Below the pieces are notes generated by a model. The model saw nothing but the letters and a program-made list of their open reading frames with translations. It was not told the DNA's origin and did no database searches. Below are positions 11,911 through 23,938 of a stretch of 64,000 bases of DNA, piece by piece (positions within the stretch are counted from its first letter, which is position 1; every line of letters starts with the position of its first letter). This DNA is from Jacaranda mimosifolia (lineage: Eukaryota; Streptophyta; Magnoliopsida; Lamiales; Bignoniaceae). The stretch spans positions 52,052,503 to 52,116,502 of the forward strand of contig CM032117.1 of the NCBI GenBank assembly GCA_018894105.1, in the 5' to 3' direction. A program made the position numbers and the translations under genes.

Positions 11911-13476
11911 TAGAACTATATAACCTTTCTATCCAAAGTTTCTGCTGTCAAAGAACCTGAATCCTATAGACAAGCTTGCACGCAGGCAGAATGGACTTCA
12001 ACCATGCAGAAGGAGATAAAGGCCCTTGAAAAAAAAACATGGGAGCTAACTTCCTTACCTAAAGAGAAGAAAGCTATAGGATCCAGATAGGTATACAAAG
12101 TGAAGTTTAAACCTGGCGGTTCAGTGGAGAAATACAAAGCCAGATTAGTAGCTAAAGGATATAACCAAGTAGCTGGAATTGACTACATGGACAACTTTTC
12201 ACCTGTTGCTAAACTTGTTACTGTGAGGTTATTCTTGGCTCTAGCTACAGCGAAGTCTTAGCCACTACACCAACTAGATATAAACAATGCTTTCCTATAT
12301 GGCTATCTTCAAGAAGAAGTTTACATGGTTCCTCCAGTGGGGTATAACAAAGCTAAGACAGGTCAGGTTTGTAAGCTCTTGAGGTCTTTATATGGTCTCA
12401 AATAGGTATCGAGACAATGGAACTTGGAGCTCACTTCACAGCTATAGAGTTTGGGTTCCAACAATCAGCTCATGATAATTGCTTATTCACAAGATAGACT
12501 AACACTTCCTTTTTGGCTCTACTAGTGTATGTTGATGATGTGTTGTTAACAGGAGACAATGAGGAGGAAATTAAATCCGTCAAATAGTTTCTTCATGATA
12601 AATTCACCATCAAGGATCTCGGTTATACAAGATACTTTCTTGGGGTAGAAATTGCAAGATCAAAGAAGGGAACATATCTTAACCAAAGGAAGTATATCTT
12701 AGACATTCTTCAAGATACATGATTAATAGGGTCCAAACCAGCTGCTACTCCCTTTCCAAAGAATCTGAAACTTACGGAGGAAGGTGCCCCATATTCAGAT
12801 CACGCACAGTATAGAAGACTGATTGGGCGACTTCTATATCTAAACCTCACTAGGCCAAACATCACATATAGCATCCAACAACTCAGCCAATATGTTAACG
12901 CACCTACTGAAGATCATTGGAAAGCTGCTACTCATGTGTTATGTATGATATTTGAAAGGCTGTCCATCCAAAGGATTGTTCTTCCCAACACACAACACCT
13001 TACAATTAACTGCTTACTGTGACGCAAATTGGGCATCTTGTATCAACACAAGAAAATCACTCACTGGATACTGCATTTTTCTAGGAGAGTGGAAAACAAA
13101 AAAATAATCTACCGTGTCTCGATTCTCTGCCGAAGCTGAGTACCAAAGTATGGTGTCCACCGTATGCGAGCTCCAATGGATTTCATACCTACTCACAGAT
13201 TTTCATCTCAAAAATACTATCCCAGTTCCATTATTCTGCGATAAGAAATCGGCGATACACATATTTGAGAACCCGATCTTCCATGAAAGAACGAAACACC
13301 TCAACATCGACTGCCACCTCGTACGTGATCAATTCAAACAAGGTCTCATTATTCCACGACATATATCTAGCACCTTTCAACTTACTGATGTGTTCACCAA
13401 GGCTCTATCCGCCCCATCCTTTCAGCGCATTCTGTCCAAGTTGGGCTTGTGTGATATCCACCAAACTCCAACTTGA
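11911..13476 (+). pseudogene. Copia 1 reverse transcriptase and RNase H
   Basis: Fragmented by several in-frame stops and frame changes (for example TAG in the stretch around 12088). Recognisable blocks are [11 protein letters not shown] (about 12268-12300), the polymerase motif YVDDV (12529-12543), FTIKDLGYTRYFLG (about 12602) and the RNase H tail SAEAEYQSMVSTVCELQW in 13114-13476, which ends with the family-typical DVFTKALS. Not functional. Confidence 0.85.
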
Positions 13477-13487
13477 GGGGGGAGGGA
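13475..13487 (+). other. Copia 1 polypurine tract
   Basis: GAGGGGGGAGGGA directly before the 3' LTR. It would be the plus-strand primer during reverse transcription. Confidence 0.85.
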
Positions 13488-13738
13488 TGTACAAATATAT
13501 TTATCTATTATATTTCTTTTACTGCTCAGTTAGTTAGTTAATTTGCTATATTGTTAGTTAGTTAGCAACCCTAACAGAATTAGTTTTCTTCAGCATTTAT
13601 TAGCTTAGCAGTTAGTTAGCCTTTTATCTTTAGACTTGTATAAATAACCTTAGCATGTATTTATTTTACATGTTAAATGCATCATTTTTTTCTCTGTTTT
13701 GAGCTGTCATTCGCCATGAGTTTCCAACTTGTTGAACA
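13488..13738 (+). repeat. Copia 1 3' LTR
   Basis: 251 bp, pairs with 8759-9005 and has a 4-bp indel in the GTTAGTTAGTTAA tract. Ends TTGTTGAACA, then the AAGAA target duplication. Confidence 0.93.
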
Positions 13739-15806
13739 AAGAAATACTTGCTGGAAACAAGCAATATAGAGTGAAATCAATTGTTGGGGCACCAGGTGTG
13801 GGAAAGACTACTGTCGTGAGGAGAATTTACCATAAAGTGAGAAATGATTTCCAGTGTTGTGCGATAGTGTACGTGTGACAAGAGCTGAATGTGGAAGAAC
13901 TTAAATTTGACATAGCAAAACAGGTAAGCCTCAGCGAGGATAAGGTCAAGGAAAACTTGGATGAGTACCTGTATATGTCGCTCAAAGATAAGAAGTATCT
14001 AATCCTTTTTTATGATGTTTGGGATACGAAAACATGGGATCTTTTTAACTTTCTGCCCACCGATTCAGAGAATGGTAGCAGCATAATTGTTACTTCTCGA
14101 AATACTGACGTTGGAAGGTACATCGGTGGTGAGTGCTCCTTGGCTTCTTTAGATCATTTGAGTGAAAAAGATGGGATGGAACTTTTCTATAATATGATCT
14201 TATCCACACCTGACGAAAAAATCCCACTGGTGCTAAACGATATTTGTGGGAAGATAGTGGCGAGGTGTGGTGGTTTGCCATTAGCCATCGTGGTTGCTGT
14301 GGGTATGTTGAAGCCTAGGGAAAGAAGTAAACTTGTTTGGAATGAGGTACTTAGGAACATGAGTGGAGGTGTTGAGAATGATTGTACAAAGATATTGGCT
14401 TTGAGTTACATAGATTTACCACCAGAGTTAAAGTCTCTCTTCTTTTACTTTGGGATATTCCCACAGAACCATGAGATTTTAGTCCCTTAATTGACCCCCC
14501 TTTGGGTAACTGAGAAACTTATCCATGTTGGTGGGTCTGGAAAGGGCGACACTGTTACGGAAAAGAGCATAAGTAAGTTAATTTCCATGAATTTAATCCA
14601 AGTTTCCAGGAAAAGAGCTGATGGGAGGGTTAGAAGTTGCTGCATTTATGCTCTTCTGCACGATCTTTGCACTTATGTGGCTGAGGAGAATTACTTTTTC
14701 TATACCCGTAATAACCTAAAATCATGTGCTGTTCCTCAAATGGTCTGTAGGGTCACCACAAATACCAGTAGTCTATATGAAAATGTCTTCAAAGTTGTCA
14801 AAATTCCAAAAATCTGGGCCTTGTTCTATTTTAGTAGAGATAAAGAACTCTTTGGGTATATGAGAGACAATGCCTCAGACTTGAGATTCTTGTGGCTTTT
14901 TATTATAGAAGTTGAAGATAAAGCAATTAGACTCCCGAGTGAGATTGCCAACTTAAGCGGCTTGAGTTACCTCAAACTGAAAGCAAGTTTTCTGAAATTC
15001 CCGCAGGCATCAGGAGACTTAAGAAACTAGAGACATTAGAGATAAAGTTAAAGGATTTTCCTGAGGCTATTCTCAAGATGAAGCACTTGCAACATTTATT
15101 CCTTATTAGTTTAATAATGCCGAGATCCTTCGGGACTTGGGGTAACTGGAAATCCAGAAATGTAGAGGATGGGATTGAGGTGAATTTACAAAATCTAGAA
15201 ACTCTAGACTTAGATTTTGGGTTGAGGTACTTCTTAAATCCTAGCTCATTAAAGAAACTCCCCAAGTTAGTAAGGTTAATAATATATGTCACCAAGAAGC
15301 AAGTGTTGGAGGTCCTCTTTGGTAAAACACTGGTACTACAAAAGCTTGAGGACTTAAAGCTGGATGTTCTGGTTTCAATCTTCAGGGAGATTCCAAAGCT
15401 GGATATGTCCAAGTATATGTCTCTCAAGAAGCTCAATTTATACTTCGACATCCTACGTAAAATCGCAGATACAGTAGAATTTTCTCTGAATTTGAAGAAG
15501 ATTACTTTTCGAAAGGTTGAAGACTTAGAGGATCATATAGGGGCCCTGAAAAGTCTGTCCAAATTAGAGATCATGAAACTGAAGAAATGTAGTGCCAACA
15601 GGTTGGATTTATCTGGAGAGAATAGTTTTCCCCAATTTCAAGTGTTGATGCTCAAGGATACCAAGTTCTAGGAGCTGGCAGTGGATGATGAAGGACTTCC
15701 CAGTCTTCATAAGTTCTTTTACCGGCATGCTGTGTTATCCTGTTCAACTAGTATTCCACCCAGGCTCAGTAAAAATATGGAAACAATAGACCAATATCAA
15801 GGTTAA

Positions 15807-16062
15807 GTGTTGCCCTCCTCAACTTAAATTGCCATTTATTTCCAGGATTTGGTATTATATATGTTTGAAAATTATTAACACTGATGTTAATTTTTGTTTT
15901 TTCCCAAGCAGAGGAGTGAGCTTGGACGGACAATTCATATGTTGCAAAGTGCTGATTGAACAATATCTTCAAGATCATCCGTCTTATGAATGTGTTATTT
16001 GCTAGAGTATATATAACCATGTTGATGAATGCATTGCTGTCTCAATGAGCATTGATCTACTT

Positions 16063-16103
<41 letters not shown>

Positions 16104-16678
16104 GCTAGTAGTACTAGTAGTTTTCTTCTTCTTGTGATTGTTGGTAATGAACTTTGTTCTATAATGGGTGAGTTGCGATATGTGATTGAACTTTTCCATC
16201 AATATTATTTGTATAATTTGTGTGAAAGTGTTGTCTATTAATCAAATAAGGTTGGACTTAAAATGTTGTATCTAATATATATAATATGTTTTAGAAGAAA
16301 TAGCCAAATAGATTTTTCTCACCTACTATTTTGAACCCTTGAGGAAATGAAGAAGCCAGTTTTATATAGATCGCTGAATCAAATTGATGTCTCACATATT
16401 TTTGCTCAATAAATTTGTTAATGTAGCTCAACTAAGTTTGGTACATTAATACGACCTTAAAAGTGGTTAAAACTTGAGCAAATTTATACTTTGTTCAAAC
16501 TCATTAGTTTTCGAAGTTAATTAGATGTTCCACACGAACTTGAACAACTTTGATTAAAGCATTAAAAAATGATACAGGCTTCAAATTGTTGAATTATTGC
16601 GTGTCTTCATTTAAAATTGAGTTTAATTAAACGAATCCTATATAAGTTGATTTCTAGTTAGTCTTGAGATAAATTTAG
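15807..16678. other. 3' trailer of NLR A with a CTA microsatellite
   Basis: Collinear with 48240-48993. A candidate splice acceptor CAAGCAG before AGGAGTGA (about 15906-15918) is kept in both copies. (CTA)n occupies 16063-16103, at the place where copy B has (TTA)n(TTG)n. No gene. Confidence 0.7.
16063..16103. repeat. (CTA)n microsatellite
   Basis: About 13-14 CTA units. The paralogous site in segment B has a different trinucleotide motif. Confidence 0.95.
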
Positions 16679-16944
16679 TGTTGAAATACATGCAAATGAG
16701 GAAGGAAAAAGATTCCATTGCCAGATAATATCAAGAGAGAAAACTGCCAAAGCTGTTGTTTGCTTTACAAACTGAAGAAAGGAAAAAATCTGGAAAAAAA
16801 GCTGCATGGCACATGTAGCCCTACCTCTATTTATAGACACCTATGCCAGCTAACCAATCTGACTAACCAAAAAAAATAACTGCTCAACTGACGAACAAAC
16901 TTAATGAAACACATGTAGTGCACGTGAGTTGGTCTTTCTCTACA
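16679..16944 (-). repeat. Copia 2 3' LTR
   Basis: 266 bp. Pairs with 21378-21616; it has about 27 bp (around 16817-16843) that the other LTR lacks. The polypurine tract follows at 16945 onward (CCTCTCATCAAGTTGG on the plus strand). Confidence 0.92.
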
Positions 16945-17096
16945 ACCTCTCATCAAGTTGGAAGTTGGTGAAAATTCACCAAAACCAACTTGGACATCAA
17001 ATGCTCAAATTGCAGAGAACCCACCGGCTTCGTGAAGGCATCTGCAAGTAGCTCTTTATTGGGAACGTAGTATGTAGCAATGAAGCCTTGTTTCAA

Positions 17097-18632
17097 CTAG
17101 TTGCGAACGATGTGACAATCAATTTCCAGGTGTTTCGTGCGTTCATGAAACATTGGGTTGGCTGCAATATGGAGCATTGTGTTGTTGTCACAACCTAGTG
17201 GGATTGGAAGCTTTACATGAACACTAAAATCTACAAGAATATAAGATAACCATTGCAACTCGCACACAGTAGATGCCATGCTGTGATATTCGGCCTCGAT
17301 GGAGGACCTTGATACCATGGTTTGCTTCTTCGTTCTCCATGAGATCAGTGAGGTCCCTAAGAAGATGCAGAACCTAGTCAAGGACTTCATAGAATTGCGA
17401 CATGCCGCCCAATCAGCATCGCAGTAGGCTTTAAGTTGTAGATCACCATAGGTTGCAAAAAATAACCCTTTAGATGGATGGTGTTTTAGACAGCGAAGAA
17501 CATGCAGGGCGGCATTCCAATGCGAATGCCCAGGTGCATTAACAAACTGGCTAAGTTGTTGTATGATGTATGTAATGTCGGGGCATGTCATGTTCAAGTA
17601 TAGAAGCTTTTCCACAAGTCTTCTATACCTACTGAGTTTCGAAAGTGCACATTTTTCTTCAGAACTAAGGCCATGTCCTTGCGGCAAGGGAGTTTTGGCT
17701 GGCTTAACTTCAAGAAGTCTAGTTTTTTTTAAAATGTCCAACATATATTTCCATTGGTTCAGGTGAATTCCTTTAGCGTTTCTAGCAATTTCAACTCCTA
17801 AGAAATAGTTGGCAAGACCCAAGTCTTTAATGGTAAACTTGCTGTCCATATAGGTTTTGATAGCCTCATCATCGCCGGTGATTAGGATGTCGTCTACATA
17901 GACCACTAGTGCAGTAATATTATCTCATTTCTTCTTGGTAAGCAAACAGTAGTCGTGTTTGGACTGCTTGAACCCATATGAATTCAGTTGTAAGCTCAAC
18001 TCAAAATTCCACTCCCTGGAAGCCTGCTTAAGCCCGTACAGGGACTTGATCAATTTGCACACCTGCCTAAACTTCCCTTTGTCATAGCCCTCAGGTGGTG
18101 TCATGTATACTTCTTCATGGAGGTGCCCATGCAAGTATGCGTTGTTGATGTCAAGTTGGTGGATCAATCAGCTCCTTGCACTTGCTAAAGCCATGAAGAC
18201 TCTCATAGTGATAGATTTAGCAACTAGAGAAAATGAATCAAAATAGTCGATCCCTGCTGTTTAAGTGTATCCCTTTGCCACCAAACATGCCTTGTATCTT
18301 TCCACTGAGCCATTCAGGTTATATTGCACCTTGTAGACCCACCTAGAACCTATGGCGTTCTTTCCCAGCGGTAGCTCGATCATCTCCCAAGTTTAGTTTT
18401 TCTCAAGGGCACTCAATTCCTCTTTCATGGCTCTTATCCATCTTGAATCAGCACATGCCTGTTTGTAAGGCCTAGGTTCACAGTTAATAGACATAGGAGC
18501 TAAAAACTCAATGTGCCGATGGTTGTTTGAAGTGTAACAAGGAGGTTTAGGTTGGGGTTGATTGCTTGTAGAAGTTGCATTATTTGACTTAATGCTAGTA
18601 GTAGGAAGAGTGTTGTGGGTGGCGCTAGACAC
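17097..18632 (-). pseudogene. Copia 2 reverse transcriptase and RNase H
   Basis: Reading from 18632 down to 17097: the RT entry block RPYKQACADSRWIRAMKEEL, then [19 protein letters not shown] and [12 protein letters not shown] (18167-17925). The longest open stretch (17906-17097, 269 residues) opens with the polymerase motif YVDDILITG and continues FTIKDLGLANYFLGVEIAR. RNase H follows with AYCDADWAACRNS and SSIEAEYHSMASTVCELQW. Stops at several junctions (for example near 17907-17924) prevent a single product. Confidence 0.87.
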
Positions 18633-18643
18633 ATAATTTTCAA

Positions 18644-19548
18644 CTAAGTGGGCTTATGTTTGACTCGATAACTTTGTCTAACAACCACATGATGGGGCTC
18701 ACTCGGGAGTTCATTTGTCAAGGCCTCACTTTCTGAGACCATGTTTTCTTCTAGACATGATACTGGTAAAGAAGTGAAATCAGTTTTAGAATCGGGTTGG
18801 TAGGGAAATATTTTCTCATAAAATACAACATTTATGGAGATCATAAGTTTATGAGAGGTAAGGTCATAGACCTTATATGCTTTCTAGCAAGTGTTGTACC
18901 CGAGAAAAATACACTTCATAGCTTTAGGTTCCAACTTATCCTTGTGATGGAGGATATTAGTAGTGTAGCAAAGACAGCCAAAGCACCTCAGAGTATCTTA
19001 GGAAGGTACTTTGTCATAAAGGGCTTTGTAGGGGGTCTTTCTGTTCAAGATAGGGTAGGAAGTTTGTTTATGATGTGAGTGGCCATTAGGATTGACTCAC
19101 CCCAAAATTTAGTTGGTAGGTTTGCTTGGAACAACAAAGCTCTAGCTATTTGTATGATGTGTTTATGTTTCCTATCAACAGTGCCATTCTATTGAGGTAT
19201 ATAGGTGCAAGTTTTCTAGTGAATGATTCCCCTTTCATTGAATAAGAGTTGGCAAGTTTGATTTGTGAATTCTAGGTAATTGTCTGACCTTATGGTTTTT
19301 ACCTTCGTATTGAACTGGCTCTCTACCATATTGAGTTATTGCTTCAAAAGTTGAGGTGTTTATGTCTTGTGGGAAAGAAGATAAGTCCATGTGGACCTAC
19401 TAAAATCGTCTACGAGGGTGAGAAAGTAACGAGCTCCTGTGAGAGAGGTCTTGTTGTATGGTCCCCAGAGATCAATGTGAACAAGTGGGAAGGGGAGGGT
19501 GGATTTGGATTGGTTGTTTAGGAAGCTTAGTCTATGTTGTTTTGCCAT
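18644..19548 (-). pseudogene. Copia 2 integrase
   Basis: The N-terminal core is open at 19548-19360 (LVHIDLWGPY, LVDDFSRSTWTYLL); the remainder to 18644 carries several stops. The integrase C-terminal end merges into the low-complexity linker at 18844-18644. Not functional. Confidence 0.75.
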
Positions 19549-19725
19549 TTTATAGATATCATAGGGTTAGGGTATATTATTGGTTTTTTTTTTTGGAGGA
19601 AGTTCAATTGAGACAACATATCATATGAGGTATGATCGAGCCTCTTATGCCAGAGGGAAACAGATTGAGCAACAATTTTATTTTTAAGACCATCATCACT
19701 ACAATTATCACAGGATGAATGAGAA

Positions 19726-20268
19726 CTAATAGAAACAGTGAAGGTTTGAAACTGGTAACTTGCGATGTTTCAGCAATGTAGTAGAATCGAAGCTATTTCT
19801 GTCTAGTATGTATAACCTAACAACAACTCTCTCTACAGCCAACAACTCGTCAGTCCACAGGTCCTGCAACAAGCAGTGGTTTGGGAAAAAGATGAATTTA
19901 GTCAATAATTTTTCAGACAACTTGTTCATAGAGAATAGGTTGTAATGAAACTTGGGGATATGTAGGGTTTTGGTGAGGGAAATTTTGTTTGTAAGCTGAA
20001 CATCTCCTATGGTTCTAATCGTCTTAATAGATCCATTCAAAAGGAAGACTGGTGTCATAGATTTTACTGCCTTAGGGTTTTGCAAAAGTTTCTCATCATA
20101 GCACATATGACTAGTTGCGCCCGTGTCTATTACCCATGCACTCTGTTCCAATAGGCTAAAAGTACTGAAGGCAAAATGAAATAAGTCCATACCTGCAAAG
20201 TCACGTATATGAGCCATATTCACCATGCCACCTTCAACAGACCCCTTTCTTTTCAAAATTATGTACAC
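19726..20268 (-). pseudogene. Copia 2 protease and pre-integrase region
   Basis: 180-residue open stretch with the aspartic-protease site in WVIDTGATSHMCYDEKLL, then the usual LTNKISLTKTLHIPKF...NLFSMNKLS block and a GAG-pre-integrase-like tail. Part of the pol polyprotein in a living element. Confidence 0.82.
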
Positions 20269-20271
20269 TCC

Positions 20272-21215
20272 TTATTGGATTAGGTCTTGTATTTTATCAT
20301 TCAATTCTATTGATATGAAAGTTACTGGCTCAGTGTGTCCCACAACTTCAACTATATTAGCCATTTGTTTGCCATTAGATTTATTTCTAGTCTCCTTCAA
20401 CTCCTTGTACCAATCAGGAATTCCATTCAACTTGAAACATGTCTCTTTCGTATGTTCATTACGACTACAATTACTGCAATGCAAACTAGACTTGTCAAAT
20501 TTCCTTTGCCCCTGTTTTGTCCTCTTATTGCTTTGTGCTTCATTATCATGTTTCCTCACGTGAGAGTTGTTCACCATCATCGCAATATTATCCACACCAC
20601 CTGTGAAAACATGCTGCACTTTCTTTTGGCTCTCCATCATCTAGATAATGGATTATGCTTTAGTGACAGTAGGTAGCGACTCCATAACAAATATCTGATT
20701 CCACATGATCATACGTATCATTCAGCCCCATGAGGAACTGAATTAGTTTGCCATATGCATCGTATTCATTTATCTATTTAGCCACTCTGCAACTACATTA
20801 TGGAATTGGCAAGAGGCATTGCAATTCATCCCAAAGTCTTTTAAATCTTGGATAGTATTGAGCCACTGACTGATTTTCATCCGTAATGGAATTAACCTCT
20901 CTTTGTAGCTGGTATAACAGTGGACCGTTGCATTCACCAAACCTTCCTTCTAATTCATACCACAACTCCTTCGCCGTGGTGGTATAGAGAAAAACATCCA
21001 CAATTTTCTTCGATATTGAGCTTAGAATTTAGGATCTGACCATGCAGTCAGCTTGAATCCATTGCTCAAATTGATTGGATCCTTCCTCAAGCATGCCGCA
21101 CTTCCTATTGATAAACCCTAACTTCAATTTTGCTCCCAAAGCTATCTTAATTGACTGACTCCATGCCAAATAGTTGTTTCCAGTCAACGAATTTGTGACC
21201 AAAACTATACCAGGG
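20272..21215 (-). pseudogene. Copia 2 gag
   Basis: C-terminal half (20640-20272) carries the zinc knuckle CSNCSRNEHTKETC. Upstream, 21001-20798 matches the mid-gag block (ELWYELEGRFGECNGPLLYQL). The N-terminal part to about 21215 is present but interrupted by stops. Confidence 0.82.
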
Positions 21216-21363
21216 TGATCAGATGACTGGAGATGTAGAGGATCTCTGTCACCGCCTACAACTCTTCATTCACGCAGGTTCCAACACCACTAACTCCTTC
21301 TATTTTCCTGAATTTCTTCCCTTCAACTCAAGGTGCCAATGGTCAGATCAGAGTCTAATTAAC

Positions 21364-21377
21364 CTACTCCGATACCA
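21364..21377 (-). other. Copia 2 primer-binding site
   Basis: Minus strand reads TGGTATCGGAGTAG directly inside the 5' LTR, matching the initiator-methionine tRNA type with changes. Confidence 0.8.
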
Positions 21378-21616
21378 TGTTGAAACTCATGCAAATGAGG
21401 AAGGAAAAATATGCCATTGCCAAACAATATCAAGAGAAAAAACTGCCAAAGCTGTTGCTTGCTTTACAAACTGAAGAAAGGAAAAAATTTGGAAAAAAAA
21501 TTGCATGGCACACTTACGCTAGCTAACCAATCTGACTAACAAAAAAATTAACTGCTCAACTGACAAACAAACTTAATGAAACACATAAAATACACGTGAG
21601 TTGGTCTTTCTCTACA
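21378..21616 (-). repeat. Copia 2 5' LTR
   Basis: 239 bp, begins TGTTGAAACTCATG and ends TCTCTACA on the plus strand. Pairs with 16679-16944. Confidence 0.92.
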
Positions 21617-21857
21617 TTGAGGCTTATTAATTACATGAAGATTAAGTAGTTATATAGGGTTTAAGAAGCCATCTATTGAAAATCTAGTGAAAACCAATAA
21701 AATTTCTAGGTAAATACTTGAGCAGGCTTGGTAAATGAACCTTGTCTTCTCCTTCCTAATCGGAGGCATACTCCCATTTGGTGTGGTATTCATTGAGCTT
21801 TTTTTCATCCTAATGTCAATTTGGTTGCATCAATTCTATTACATTTTTTGTTTCCTC

Positions 21858-22107
21858 TGTTAGGTATCCGAGCTCTTGCAGTAAGAGAATTAGAACTCCA
21901 TCTTTGTGAGTTTGAGAGAGAAAAGTTGTATTGATTTTAGTGAGTGTTGCAAAATTACAGAAAGGTATATTGAAATCTTATAGCTACACGTGTATTTATA
22001 GTGGACCAACCAACTCACCAATTACATTTAACTGACTAATCAGCTGGGTTTAGCTCAACTAACTAACTAAAATTTGAACTAATTAAGTAACAAACCAACT
22101 TGCTACA
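21858..22107 (-). repeat. Copia 3 3' LTR
   Basis: 250 bp, TGTTAGGTATCC...CTTGCTACA on the plus strand. Pairs with 26805-27074, which has about 20 extra bases (ACTTATTTGATGCTGCACCT-like) near its middle. Confidence 0.92.
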
Positions 22108-22348
22108 GCCCCTCCTCAAGTTGGATCTTGGTGGAAGTCTGCCAAGCCCAACTTAGAAAAAAGATACTCAAACTGTGGTGCGCCCGAGGACTTTATGAAG
22201 ATATCTACCACTTGAGACTGGCTAGGAACATGATGGGTGGAGATAAAACCTTGCTTCAATTGATTACGGATGATGTGACATTCAATTTCCAAATGCTTCG
22301 TGCATTCATGAAAAATTGAATTTGCCCCAATATTTATAGCGGCTTTAT

Positions 22349-22848
22349 TGTCATATGTAGAGGAATCGGAATTGAAACTAAGATGCCAAAATCTGCAAGA
22401 AGGAATGATAACCAGTGTAACTCGTTGACTGTGGCTACCATGCTACAATACTCAACTTCAGCTGAGGATTTCGAGATCGTTGCTTGCTTCTTTATTTTTC
22501 AGGAAATGAGTGAAGTTCCCAGAAAAACACAATAACCGATTAGAGACCTCTTGGTATCACGGCAAGCTGCCTAATCTACATTATTGTACGCACTTATTGT
22601 CATAATGTAGAGGAATCGGAATTGAAACTGAGATGCCAAATTTTGCAAGAAGGAATGATAACCACTGTAACTCGTTGACTGTGGCTACCATGCTACAATA
22701 CTCAACTTCAGCTGAGGATTTCGAGATCGTTACTTGCTTCTTTATTTTTCAGGAAATGAGTGAAGTTCCCAGAAAAATACAATAACCGGTTAGAGACCTC
22801 TTGGTATCACGGCAAGCTGCCCAATCTGCATCATTGTATGCACTTAAG
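22349..22848 (-). repeat. 250-bp tandem duplication inside copia 3 RNase H
   Basis: The tract starting near GTAGAGGAATCGGAATTGAAA occurs at about 22358 and again at about 22608, with the following 230 bases repeated almost exactly (a few substitutions). Period 250 bp, not a multiple of three, so it also shifts the frame. Confidence 0.9.
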
Positions 22849-23860
22849 TCTAGGTTGTTGTTAACTGCAAGAAACAAACCTCTCGATGGACACCCTTTTA
22901 GATATCTTAGTAATGAACAGCTGCGTTTCAATGTGACTGCCTGGGGTTGCTAACAAACTGGCTCAACTGCTAGATAGCGTAGGTGATGTTTGGTCGCATC
23001 ATGTTCAAGTATAATAGTCTCCCAATCAAGTGTCTGTATCTATATGCTTCTAGAAATATAGGTCCTTCATCCGCAGTTAATGTTTGCCCCTTTGGTAGAG
23101 GCATTTTTGCAGGTTTGGGTCCAAGAAATCCCATATCCTTGAGGATATCCAAGATATACTTTCTCTGGTTTAGATATACTCCTTCAACACTTCTGGCAAT
23201 CTCAATCCCCAAAAAATATTTAGCATATGCTAGGTCTTTAATGGTAAATTTGTTGTCTAGGAAGGCCTTGGTCTTGTTAATCTCTTGTTCATCATTCCCA
23301 GTAATGAGAACATCATCCACATAAACAATAAGCACCAAAAAATACTCCTTGTTGGATTTAACAAACAAACAATGATCATTTTCAGATTGCTCGAACCTAT
23401 ATTCCTGCAGTTGGAAGCTTAATTCATGATTCCATTCTTTGCAAGCTTGTTTGAGCCCATATAGTGATCTTACTAGTCTGTATACCTTCCCTTATTATGT
23501 CCCTCATTTGGTTTCATATACACCTCTTCATGTAAGTGCCTATGTAGATAGGCATTATTGATGTTAAGTTGGTGTATAGGCCAAGCTTTAGCACTTGCTA
23601 AAGTCATGAAAACCCTCAATGTCACCAGCTTTGCTATTGGAGAAAATGAATCAAAGTAATCAACTCCTTCAATCTAATTGTATCCTTTGGCCACCAACCT
23701 TGCTTTGTACCTATCAACTGAGCCATTAGGTAGATATTTGATCTTATACACCCATCTACACCCAATAGCTTTCTTTCCTGCAGGAAGTTCAATCAAAATC
23801 CATGTTTTATTTTTTTTTCAAGTGCCTCCAATTCTTCTTGCATGGCATTCATCTACTTTT
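22749..23860 (-). pseudogene. Copia 3 reverse transcriptase and RNase H
   Basis: The open stretch 23368-22970 carries VYVDDVLITGND and FTIKDLAYAKYFLGIEIAR. 22931-22749 carries RNase H (YNDADWAACRDTKRSLTGYC). The upstream RT palm (23860-23370) is present but interrupted. The polymerase motif is intact; the frame is not. Confidence 0.85.
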
Positions 23861-23938
23861 GATCAGTGCATGCCAGCCTATAGGAACTTGGCTTTGAATC
23901 ACTGGATACATTGGCCAAGAAGCTCATGTAGTGATGAT

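Larger units (their letters stand above)
8759..13738 (+). mobile_element. Copia 1: full-length, degenerate Ty1/copia retrotransposon
   Basis: 4980 bp with paired LTRs (8759-9005 and 13488-13738), a primer-binding site TGGTATCGGAGCCAC directly after the 5' LTR, a polypurine tract before the 3' LTR and a perfect target duplication AAGAA (8754-8758, 13739-13743). Internal order gag, zinc knuckle, protease, integrase, reverse transcriptase, RNase H is that of copia elements; short LTRs suggest an Ale-like lineage, which is inferred only. Several stops and frameshifts make it non-autonomous. The two LTRs differ by roughly 7% by eye, many changes being C-to-T or G-to-A, so the insertion is old but younger than the A/B duplication. 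Confidence 0.95.
8259..15806 (+). pseudogene. NLR A: CC-NB-ARC-LRR resistance pseudogene, split by copia 1
   Basis: Paralogue of NLR B (45639-48239), in two parts: 8259-8758 and 13739-15806. The first part keeps the Rx-type coiled-coil start (MADAVVQTVISKAGNL...) and a DVEDIMD motif. The second keeps the P-loop (GAPGVGKTT), a GSSIIVTSRN-like RNBS-B, CGGLPLA and LRR tail. Damage seen: a net 34-bp deletion near 8500 that shifts the frame; copia 1 inserted at 8759 with 5-bp duplication; TGA at 13876-13878 where B has Ser; TAA at 14488-14490 where B has CAA; a 1-bp deletion near 14990; and TAG at 15669-15671 where B has CAG. The kinase-2 LLDDVW is altered to FYDVW. No full product can be made. 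Fragments could still be transcribed, but protein function is very unlikely. Confidence 0.93.
16679..21616 (-). mobile_element. Copia 2: full-length, degenerate Ty1/copia retrotransposon
   Basis: 4938 bp on the minus strand. LTRs at 16679-16944 (3' LTR) and 21378-21616 (5' LTR) read TGTAGAGAAAGACC...CAACA on the coding strand. The target site is TTTAG (16674-16678) on one side and TTGAG (21617-21621) on the other; the empty paralogous site in B is TTAAG (48994-48998), so one 5-bp duplication has drifted. Gag, zinc knuckle, protease, integrase, reverse transcriptase and RNase H blocks occur in order, broken by stops. Related to copia 1 and copia 3 but distinct in LTR sequence. Confidence 0.94.
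2525..21647 (+). repeat. Segmental duplication, copy A (paralogue of about 40530-49040)
   Basis: With inserted elements removed, this segment aligns in the same order and orientation with 40530-49040: the tract after TACTAACTTCTACCTTGGCT (from 2935 and 40551), the upstream non-coding region, the NLR gene, its 3' trailer and a final AGGCTTATTA...ACATGAAG tract (21620-21640 and 48997-49012). Substitutions and indels are frequent, so the duplication is not very recent. Copy A carries at least five insertions absent from B: three MITE-type elements and two copia elements. Homology ends at about 21648, where a TM9SF gene fragment begins. Confidence 0.88.
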
